From Pterobdella sp. o SKG-2022 (lineage: Eukaryota; Annelida; Clitellata; Hirudinida; Piscicolidae), in assembly GCA_964035795.1 (NCBI GenBank), contig OZ038324.1:7161206-7225205 (forward strand): DNA of 64,000 nt, read 5' to 3'. Numbering within the stretch: position 1 is the first letter of the stretch; every line of letters begins with the position of its first letter. Shown one piece after another: positions 37,043 to 46,900 of this stretch. The translations under genes and the position numbers were made by a program. The notes under the pieces were generated by a model, which saw only the letters and a program-made list of their open reading frames with translations, had not been told where the DNA came from and ran no database searches.

Positions 37043-37277
37043 AATATTTACGTTTGGTTCGACAAAAATTCTATTGAAAAGGTCCAAATGACGTTACAAT
37101 GTGATGACGATGCCACTAAAAAAAGTTTAATTAAAATTTATTTTTGATTGTTTTTTGGAAAGAAATAAACTTTATTCTTTATTTACTGAAAACTGTAAAA
37201 ATTTTCACCATAGAAATTACTATCATATCGATTTTTATAAAAAATTTTATTTTCAAGAACAAGTGAAATTTTATTTC

Positions 37278-37283
37278 TTTATT
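37278..37283 (-). terminator. Polyadenylation signal of the 77-aa protein gene
   Basis: AATAAA on the minus strand, a few bases after the TGA at 37287-37289. It is close but consistent with a very short 3' UTR. Confidence 0.5.
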
Positions 37284-37286
37284 GTT

Positions 37287-37661
37287 TCAAGGTGCATTCT
37301 GGGAATTCTGGGAAGAATTGTCATCTTGAATTTCAAATCTTTTGTTATATTCTTCAGCTAACTCTTTTAACAATGTATCTTCTGTAATGAAAAAAATGTT
37401 TTAATATTTTTTTTTCAATTTTTATTTTATTAATTATTGGAAAAAAATACATACAATGACTATTAGTATGTTATTGCCAATCATATAAAATTGCATTTAA
37501 GTTGTATAAAAATACTCGAAACCTCTCTTCATTTTATAAGTGTGATAAAAAGGTTTGAAGATGAGAATGTAAACAGGTCCACTAAAAAAGAAAATGGCAA
37601 AACTACTGATGAACAACTTTTGGAAAAGTCTGGATCCTCGAGCAGTCTTTATTGGATACAT
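37287..37661 (-). CDS. Small single-pass membrane protein, 2 exons, 77 aa, unrecognised
   Basis: Exons in coding order: 37661-37523 and 37381-37287, joined in phase (AGA G | AA). Too short for common gene-calling cut-offs. The N-terminus is basic (MYPIKTARGSRLFQKL), followed by one hydrophobic segment at about 17-36 (contains FISSFAIFFFSGPVYILIF), then a basic stop-transfer stretch KPFYHTYKMKR. The C-terminal tail is charged and helical (DTLLKELAEEYNKRF), then Ser/Asn/Gln-rich to the end. The shape resembles small mitochondrial inner-membrane assembly factors or SMIM proteins, but no family was recognised. An in-frame stop lies upstream of the ATG. Confidence 0.6.
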
Positions 37662-39353
37662 TTCTGTCAAAATAAATGTTAATCAAAAGTTGAAATAATT
37701 TCATAAACTAATGAATAGTGATTAAAAACGAGTAAAGCTTGCTTTTTGGGGCGCTAAGTCAATTTTTTAAATACTAAAATACAGAATAATTTACTTTGTC
37801 CAATCTTCAAACAAATGATGATTATCACACAAATACATACAAACAGTGTGGGTTCAAAGTTATTACAAAAAAATCAAATTATAAATTCATTTAGCTCAAA
37901 TAGATATATGAGCATGAGATGAACATCACTGAATTTTAAAAGTAGGAGTGATGCATGATGGGTATCATAGTCAGTGAGTGAAAAGTACAAAAAAGCACTC
38001 AGATGAAAAAATCCAATAAATAATCAAACAAATGTATATTCACTTTACTAAAGTTCCAGCAAGTTTCTAAGCTTGAACATTTTGTAAAACTCCTTCAAAC
38101 TTATTTATAAGGAAACCTAAATATTAAAGAGCCGGGCGATTTTGCGGTTGAAAATCTTAATGAAAGTTTTTTGCTCGTTTTTATTGAAAAAAAAAATTTT
38201 TTTGTTGAGCATTTTTATAAGCATCATTTCATTTAATAAAATTCAAAATCTGTTATAATTTAATTTATTCTTTCTACGCACTCATAACGCAAGGAAATAC
38301 CTTTTAGTACCACAATACTCATCAACAACAAAAAACTTTGATAGTAAAGCTGGAAAAATCACAAACCTCCGACGTGTTACCAACTTCCACCACCTTGCTT
38401 CTGAAACTCAATGAAGTTATACTCTTTAAAGAATTTGACTAAGATAGTCAAAAAAAGAATATTTTTGACAGTCACTAGATGTTAAAAAAAGTCGGCCTAC
38501 AAGTAGTTGGAATTTCATCCAATATTCTAAAAAAATGTAAAAGTGCAAGCCTGCTCAAAACCTTTAAAACTTCCGAGAAATATATAAAACTAGAAAAAAA
38601 AATAAAACTTCAAACAAACTGCTCTTTTTGTAGCTTGACCAAGATTGGTTGAAAAGGGCACTGCTACTCATCAGTACTGAATGAAGAGCAACCCGCGACC
38701 CACATGGGTGTGTAAGCATTCACAATCAAACCTCACCAATCGTCTAAAGCTCGAGTCTTTAGACTGATTCTGTGGGAACAGTCGAAAAAATAGAAAAGTG
38801 GACGATGTTGATGAGAAGCTCTCAGCAAGACTAGGGCACTTATACAGGCACTTCGCGATCACGCAAAAGTATTGAATAGCTTAAGGCACCAATCATAACT
38901 CCAAAAAAATTGTGAAAATACTGAAATAATCATTTTTAGAAGTTTTATAAAAAAAAATTAACATTTATCAACTAACAAAGCTTTTTGTACAATCCGTGAA
39001 TATTTAAACATTATGATACATGAATATTTTCAAGAAAAAAAAACTAACATTTTTCAAAGCCTATGATTGGTCCAATTTAAAACAGCTTTGTGCTTCTTGG
39101 AACTTCTTTTGGGCACTTATGATGAAAGGAACGAAAATTGCTAGATCAAAAGTCCTAGTACGAAACTTCAAAATCTAATAAGATTCTCAAATTTTTTTAT
39201 ATTTGATACTAAATTTAGCATGAAAATCAATTCGAATAAAAAATGTTGATAAAAGACATTTAAAATTAAAAAACTCCATTGTTAATTTGGAATTTTCAAG
39301 TTATGAAATCAACTCATCGAGACAAGGTTTCGAGCATGGACTTTCATGTTTTA
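37662..39353. other. AT-rich intergenic, no gene seen
   Basis: No exon with convincing composition. A weak core-repeat remnant (CAAAGCTTTTTGT) lies at about 38977-38989. The less AT-rich patch near 38640-38880 has no usable frame. Confidence 0.45.
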
Positions 39354-41480
39354 TCAGCAGTATAAATGAATAGAATTTCTAGTCTTATTTATAATCCCAT
39401 TTGATGGAAGTAATAAAAACAATAGAATGAAATAATTTGGTAAGGTTGCAGAAGCGATAGAATACTTTCTATCTTTTTTGTCATCTAAAAAGATCACAGA
39501 AGTGAACTTTTTCTCTGTAGTTTGGTATTTTTTATCTATGTAATTCCAACTTTCATCATAATTGACGTCAATATACTTTTGTTGAAATGAAGGGGAAGCA
39601 AATACTAAAAAAATCTCAGAACGAAAAACAATCACACCTGACATTAAAGTTATTTCTACTGTTATTTTATTGACTGAGTCTTTAGGTAGATTAGTTGGAA
39701 TGTCCACAATGCAAGTAAGAAGGTCAGAGTGTGATTTTACAGCACTTAAGTGTTCAATAGGCCAACTTTTTAATTGCTTACATTGGAATTCTACATTTTT
39801 ATAAAAAATCTGTTTAAAGAATTGAACCGTTTTTAATGGCATAAGTCTCTCGAATAGGTATTGAACTCTTGGGTTTGGTTTGTTATAGAAATTTCCTATT
39901 GTCGAAATGAAATATTCTTTTATGTACCTTCTCTTGTCTTGCGAAAATATTATATAGATAAAAAATTTGGCTGAACGATCTATATAAATGGTAAATTCAT
40001 TTTTCTTTCTTTGGTGTCTGAAAGGAAAGTCAACTCCTTGTTCGTCGACAGCTGATACCTTGAAATCCAACTCCCTCCCTCTGGCTCTCAACCTCAGGTC
40101 AAACTTGTACCCCTCATATACTGCCAGAGTGCTTTGATAAACGCCATATTTTTTTGGTAGCTGAGCATCAAATTGTATATGTGAATAACACAAAACATAT
40201 ACACTGTAACTTTTAGCAGTAACATTTAGAACCGATGTGGGCAAGCCATAAGTGGATAATATTATTAATTGAGATCCGCCGTCGAATCTACTTATTTTGT
40301 CTCCTCCTTGTTTTTCTAGCGCATCAAACTGCATTTCATTGATAGATTCTTCAGAGTTTATACTTATACTGCATTGACCCACTGTTAAATCTTTTTTGAA
40401 TTTAGTTAAAGGTTGTAACTCATGCTCAACTGCATATATAAGATGAGTCATTTCAGCTTCTACTATAGTTTTTTGAATGTGTTGTTTTACCAAATTTGTT
40501 TTATTTGGAGCAACATGTAAGAAAATGCTACCAGTAAGATGGACCAAATCACTGCGAGTATTTTTATGGATGCTAAAAAAGCTCTCGATGTCGTGAGGAA
40601 GAGTGATGTCGAAAGTTAAATCTAAATATTTAATCGTGGCATAGCATAGCTTCTTTACAAGTGCCCTAGAATATGTAAAATTAAGTTTGATTCGAAACGC
40701 GCCTTGAAAACTTATTTGGTACTCATAATCATAAACGTCGCATGAAGAGACATTAAACTCACTAAGAAATAAATTTAAAGCTGTATAAATTCTTGTATCA
40801 GTTTCAAAAAAATAGTTTTCACCTTTTTTCTGAACTTTAACACTTGTAATATATACAGCTTCAATTCTAGACGAGAAATTATCATTAAATTCAAAAAATA
40901 TTTTCTTTCGATAAAATTTCCTATACATATTTCGATTCACGGTGAAAGTGTGTTTTCCATCTTTTAGTGCAAAATATGCTATGGTTTCAGTTGTGGCCTC
41001 ATTTAAAAAAACACCAGTGATGTTTGGAGTGTTTACGCTTATTACTAATACTGCCCATAAATTCATTGAAATAAAATCATTATTAAGATGAACAAAAGCA
41101 ACTGTTGAAGCTATAAAGGTATCAAGTGGAAGGTTTTTGGCGAATCTTGTAACATCTGTAGTGATTACATGCATGTATGTGAAACTCGAATACGACCAGG
41201 TTTCCATGTGTTTGAAATTGGTTAATACCCTTGAGATAGGATATGTAAAGCGTTTTTTCATGATGATGAAAAGATTAGTAATGTATTTGATTTCTTGTCC
41301 ACTTGCTTGGCTTGCTTTAAGTTCAATTACTGGCTTATAACGACTCACCTCTCTGACGAAAGGAAATATTTTTTCATTGGATGGGATTTTCTGACTTAAA
41401 AAGAGAAAGTTATCAGATTCTATCAAATTGCATTCAACCAACAATGCTAGTGATATTAATAAAAAGAAAATTGTTCTCAT
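39354..41480 (-). CDS. Intronless secreted protein of unknown family, 708 aa
   Basis: One uninterrupted frame from ATG at 41480 to TGA at 39354. This ATG was chosen because it is directly followed by a signal peptide (MRTIFFLLISLALLVECN); the frame is open further upstream but without an ATG. The mature part has no long membrane helix. It has several N-glycosylation sites (NIT, NFS, NVS, NFT, NKT, NVT), few cysteines, and Phe/Tyr/Ile-rich alternating stretches that suggest beta-sandwich repeats. Near the C-terminus a short hydrophobic run (YFILLFLLL) is followed by about 17 polar residues, which fits poorly with a GPI signal. No known domain was recognised. It stands out as a long single-exon gene among intron-dense neighbours. 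It lies divergent to XAB2 with a LINE relic between. Confidence 0.8.
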   Translation of the reverse strand: MRTIFFLLISLALLVECNLIESDNFLFLSQKIPSNEKIFPFVREVSRYKPVIELKASQASGQEIKYITNLFIIMKKRFTYPISRVLTNFKHMETWSYSSFTYMHVITTDVTRFAKNLPLDTFIASTVAFVHLNNDFISMNLWAVLVISVNTPNITGVFLNEATTETIAYFALKDGKHTFTVNRNMYRKFYRKKIFFEFNDNFSSRIEAVYITSVKVQKKGENYFFETDTRIYTALNLFLSEFNVSSCDVYDYEYQISFQGAFRIKLNFTYSRALVKKLCYATIKYLDLTFDITLPHDIESFFSIHKNTRSDLVHLTGSIFLHVAPNKTNLVKQHIQKTIVEAEMTHLIYAVEHELQPLTKFKKDLTVGQCSISINSEESINEMQFDALEKQGGDKISRFDGGSQLIILSTYGLPTSVLNVTAKSYSVYVLCYSHIQFDAQLPKKYGVYQSTLAVYEGYKFDLRLRARGRELDFKVSAVDEQGVDFPFRHQRKKNEFTIYIDRSAKFFIYIIFSQDKRRYIKEYFISTIGNFYNKPNPRVQYLFERLMPLKTVQFFKQIFYKNVEFQCKQLKSWPIEHLSAVKSHSDLLTCIVDIPTNLPKDSVNKITVEITLMSGVIVFRSEIFLVFASPSFQQKYIDVNYDESWNYIDKKYQTTEKKFTSVIFLDDKKDRKYSIASATLPNYFILLFLLLPSNGIINKTRNSIHLYC

Positions 41481-41699
41481 TCTTTTTTGAAGATTCAGTT
41501 TTTTCAAAATTTTTTCGATTGTGTTTTGAAAAACAATTTTTTTCAAAATAACTATTTGCGTGACGTTTTATTCAAAGATTGTATATCTGATAACATTTTC
41601 TCCAATTCAAATATTTTAAATTTAAAAGAAATGCTGCGATATTTGTGTGTTTTCTTTACTCATTGCAAGTTTAAAATATCTTTTCCATAAAAATTACTT

Positions 41700-42055
41700 T
41701 GGCTCATTGCATGCACTCTCAAGCTTGAACAACCTGCTTATCTTTTTGATCTTTTGTCTATCAGACACACACGTCAACCACTCAGATCCTTGCACTCTGG
41801 TTTCCAGCTTCATCAACCTATTTCTTCAGGCTTGTTTACTAGTCGCTCTTTCTACCACCAGGCTGCACGTCTGTGGAATTCACTTCCTAACTTGCGCTCA
41901 TCGCCTTCTATCATGAACTTTCGCAAGCTTTTGAAAACTCACTTATACCATGAACATCTCTAGTCATAATCTCTTACAAACCTTGAACGCCTCTGAAGCA
42001 ATCTTGAATTGATAACTGTGCGCTATAAAAACCTTAATAATAATAAACCCTTATT
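41700..42055 (+). mobile_element. 5'-truncated LINE 3' end (reverse-transcriptase C-terminus plus tail)
   Basis: Translation at 41754-41966 gives FYHQAARLWNSLPNLRSS, then IMNFRKLLKTHLY and a stop. This is the usual extreme C-terminus of CR1/Jockey-like non-LTR retrotransposon polyproteins (A-R-L-WNSLP...F+..LK.hL). The 3' UTR ends GAATTGATAACTGTGCGCTA followed by TAAAAACC-TTAATAATAATAAA. The frame is open only in this short part, so the copy is dead. Confidence 0.8.
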
Positions 42056-42912
42056 GGAAAGTAAGATTTTGAACTCTTTTTAAATATTATTTTTGAAAAG
42101 TTCAGTGTTACTCCTTTGCTTAATGTTCTCCCATATAAAGTTTTATTCAAATTGAGTTTGGCAGTTTGGCAATTGAAAGGTAATGATATAAGGATTGAGC
42201 TGCTTTTCTTTTTACGCGCATGTCTTATAGGGACTCTAAAGTTTTTTCCAATGCATATATGACCAATCTGGTTTTTTTTCAGTTTAGAAAATATTTAAGT
42301 CGTCTTGTGGAGTTTCTATAAAAATTTTGATCAGAGTTTAAAATTTTTGTTACAATTTTATGTAACGAAAACAGGTTTTTTATTCCAAAAATGTTTCTTA
42401 TATAGGTTTGAAACATACTCCTTCATTATCGTCAGGTCGGTAAATTCTAGTTCCAAGATGTTTATTTTTCTAATAAAAAACTTGTTCTGTGAACCTGACC
42501 TATAAGAGCAGGCTGATAAAACAGTCCGTGTGGGTCTTCCAAAAAATATTTGTCTTGGAAAGATAATATGTGTAACCTCAAAGGGTTGTTTTAAGTCAAA
42601 GATCGTTGAGATTTTCACCCTAAAGAGTAGCAACCCTACCAACCAGCAGGTCTAAACGCTGAGTTGGTGTCTTTCACGTCATGTCTAGAACGAAACGTAG
42701 AAAACGCACAAGATCATTTAATTAATTTTGAACTTATTGACATTCGAAATAGGAGTTTTAAAATTTTTATTTTAATTTGCAAAAATCAAATATTTTAATT
42801 TTAATTCTCAAAAGTATCTTTCATAAATTAATTTCCTCAACAAAACATTTTTATAATAAAGGCATCTTGGTTCTATGTACATATTAACTTCAAACTTTTA
42901 CGTTTTATAGCA
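42056..42912. other. Spacer upstream of XAB2
   Basis: AT-rich, no exon. It presumably holds the XAB2 promoter. Confidence 0.4.
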
Positions 42913-43951
42913 ATGTCTTTAACAATAAAATGCGTTAATGATATAATTTTTGTAAGTAAAATTTGATATAATTTTATTAATTCATTTTTTTTGTTTTACG
43001 TAAAATTTAAAAATTTAATTTTGAAGTCTATTGAGTGAAGTTTTAAGCAGAATTTATAAATTGATCCAGGAAGAAGATGATTTGCCTTATGAGGAAGAAC
43101 TTTTGCGCAATCCATACACTCTTAAATGTTGGCTGAGATATTTGGATCATAAGAAAAGAAGCAAGCCTGAAATCTTGTATTTTATTTATGAAAGGTCTCT
43201 TAAAGAACTACCAGGAAGGTACACAGATATTTTTTATAAAAATATACATGGCATTTTCAATCTTGAAAAAAAAACAACTTGTAATAGGTTTTCAAGTCTA
43301 TAATGAATCTACATCTAAAACTGAATACTGAAAAAATGTTAATGTAAAAATTTAAATATACAAAACCCACCACAAAGTTATAAGTTGTGGCATGCATACT
43401 TGTCTTTGAGATGTGAGCATGTCAAGAAAAGAGTTATTGATGATTTGGCCTACGAAGAAGTCAACCACCTTTTTGAGCGGGCACTGTGTTTCATGCACAA
43501 AGTTTGCTATTCTTTTGCATCTATTTTTTAAAAAAAAAAAAGTGTTATATTTTAGTTATTAACTTGAAAATAATTCTCAATCAAAATAATCATCTAAAAA
43601 TTTAATATTTGCAAAATTATTAAATCAAATACAAGTATGATTATAGTGGCATTCACTTCAGGAGTTTTCAAAACAATTCCTTTGTTATTTATAGTTTTTA
43701 ATTTATTTGAAATTTTAGATGCCACAAATTTGGCTTGATTACCTCTCATTTCTGATGCATCAAGGATTCATTGTAAAAACAAGGTGGCTTCTAAAATATA
43801 ACTATATTATTCATTCAAAAAAAATTCTAATCAATATTATAATAGTAGTGAATAAATGAATCAAACCAAAAAAGGTTGACCTTCAACAGAGCATTACAAT
43901 CTCTTCCTATCACACAACATCAGAGGATTTGGACTGTTAGTTTCAAATTTG

Positions 43952-43987
<36 letters not shown>

Positions 43988-46900
43988 AATAAATATCAGA
44001 TCTATTTAGAATATCTCAGCAAGTTTCCTCAACTGACCCAGACTCTCACTAGGGCTTATAGAAGATACATAAAGGTAGGTGGGTTGTGGAAGTGAAGTAT
44101 GTTAATTGTAGAGTCAGTATTTTGTGGTATGTTGTGAGGTGGATGATTTGGTGAATAATTTTATCTATGTAAAACATAATTTTTTCAATTATCAACAGTT
44201 TTCAACGTCAATTTATGGAAAAAATTAGTACATTTATTGAGCAAAAAATAGCTATAATTTTCGATAAGTTTAGCCTTATCATAAAACATTAGCGAAAAAA
44301 GTTATTTAGTCTCTAAAAAGTTTAATTTTTTCAATTACTATTCTCATTATGATGATTAGCTTAATATTTTTATAATAAACATTACACATAACCATCCTCA
44401 CTAAGCTGATACCAGGAGATACAGAAGACTATATAGACTACCTCATTCAAGTAGATCTGCTCGATGAAGCATGCAATTTGCTGGTCAAAATTATCAATGA
44501 TGGCCAATTCAGGTCTAAGAAGGGTAAATCTAAACACCAGGTTTATTGCACTTTCAATTTTTTGTTTTATTAGTCAAGAATAAAAATTTTTAAAGATACG
44601 ATTATTTAAAAAAATTTTTTCATCCATTGATAAATTTTATGCTTGAAGAAAAATGGACTTTAAGCAGAGTTTGATGCTACTTATTGTATCTCATATTTAT
44701 ATAATGTCATTCAACAGCTATGGAATGAACTATGCGAATTGATGTCAAAAAATCCTGATAAGGTAAAAATGATATCACTTAAACACACACACACCTGTGT
44801 ATGTATACGTTGTTATCATCTTTCATCATATGCAAAAAAGATTGATAGGTAGCTTTCACACAAGAATTTCTTATGCATTACATTCTAAGCATACTTCATT
44901 GTTGTTGTTGATGTTCAGGTAGTGACATTAAAAGTGGAGGCGATTATAAGGGAGGGCATAAAAAAATACACTGACCAGGTTGAAGCTATTATTTCGCCTA
45001 GTTTAATCATATTAGATTATACTGCTGTATATGCTCCAGTAACTGGAGTTGAAAGCAATTGACCTATTATATTGATACTATGTAATTTATGAAATAAACG
45101 ATCATGAATTGATAAGTTTTTTAATGTTTTGGCTACTAAAAATAAAAAAGTTCAAAGTTAATTATTATTATTCAGTTATGATATTGATTTGAATGCACTA
45201 CAGGTGGGTATTTTATGGAATTCATTGGCTGATTACTACACTAGGAGTGGCATCTTCGTAAAGGCTCGGGATACTTATGAAGAAGCCATGGCCTCTGTTA
45301 ACACTGTCAGGGATTTCACTCAGGTCTTGTTCTTTTCTATGTCTGTTTTTTTTCTTTCTTTTTTTGTTTGAGGGTTTTTCTATTTATTATATTTGTTTAT
45401 CTTTGTTTGTGTTTTAATAGATTACATATTAATTTTATATGTATGTATATCAAAGTTGTCTTACCCTCTGTCGAAAAAAAACAGGGTTCAAATTGAATGA
45501 TTATGATTAATAATCAGTATACACACCCATCTACCCACGACTTACCACCATGCTTGCAGGTGTTTGATGCATACATGTTGTACCTAGAGCAGGTGTTCAA
45601 GGCCAAGATGGACGTGGTAGCTGAGGCAGGCAAAAGCTCTGATGGTATGAGCTCTAATATTATGTGCACTTATCAATGTTATTTTCATCACGGGCTATTT
45701 GGCAAGTTTATGAATAATATTTCTGGGATAAAACTACTATGATCTTTTGACTTAGTTAACTTATGTAGCTGGTTTTGCTAAAAAAGATCTGATGAAAATT
45801 TAATCTAAATCAGAAAAATTATCAATCATTTTATACATTAAAACCATCTTTTATCGCATTTCAAACCTCCAACCACTTTTTTGATCAATTAATTGTAATC
45901 ATCAACCATACAAACAACTCCAATGCAACAGATGAACTGGAGATAGAGCTACACCTTCAGAGGCTGGAATACCTCATTGAATGCCGTCCATTGCTGCTCA
46001 ATAGGTTATTTGGCTTCATGGTTGTTTCTTTGAGGCAAGCAAGGGTGGTCATTTAAGATTCATAATAGATTATACTTTAGTAAATTTGATCTTTTGTAAC
46101 AAATATTTTTTTGGAGGGATGGGGGTTAGATACTTTGGAATGTACACTGTGTTTATTTCGGCTTTGTGTTTTGTGTGTTTAATTACCCCAGAAAAGTATT
46201 CAAAAAAGATACACTTCATCAAAATACCGTTCTAGAACATCGCTCACAAACATTTTAATACAACGCTACAATACATATGTCATGCTCAACATCACACTCC
46301 ACACAAATCACCATCAACGCCACATATCCACACACCACCCACCATCATCATCATCATCAACACCACATATCCACACACTACCACCATCAACACCACATAT
46401 CCACACCACCATCATCAACAGTGTCATGTTGCGCCAGAACCCCCACAACGTATACACCTGGCATGAGAGAGTTAAGTTGTTTGAGGGAAAACCGAAAAAG
46501 GTGGGTAAATGCAGGAAGAATGGAGGGAGGTTGGGAGATGGATGATATTTGGAAAGAGGGGTGAATGAAGTATAGATGGATGGATGGGTGGTTTAGTCGA
46601 TCGATTGATGGGTTGACAAATGTGCCATACATCGCAGTCTTTTTGGCTGTTGTGTGAAAGGCAGATTGATGGGTAAGTTTGTGAAAGAGCGATTGATTGG
46701 GATATATATATATATACATTTATTTAAATTTATATATAAATTAAACACATGATCGCATATGAACACACTGAACAGATAGTAGAAACATACACACAAGCCA
46801 TTAGGACCATAGACCCAAAAAACAATAATGGAAAGTTTTACACCATTTGGCTGGAGTTTGCCAAGTATTATGAAGCCTGTAGACAATTTGATGATGTGGG

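Larger units (their letters stand above)
35431..37277. other. Intergenic with repeat relics
   Basis: An open plus-strand stretch at about 35752-36005 (Lys-rich, no ATG at its head) might be an isolated exon but has no partner. A decayed reverse-transcriptase piece lies at 36642-36870. A core repeat copy lies at 36462-36500 and a larger one at 36926-37042. Confidence 0.45.

Noticed and set aside
43031..43069. Upstream extension of XAB2 exon 2 with a TTG start
   Set aside because: No ATG and an in-frame stop just upstream. A separate exon at 42913-42951 with a GTAAGT donor gives a phase-correct start and the family match FEEDDLP.
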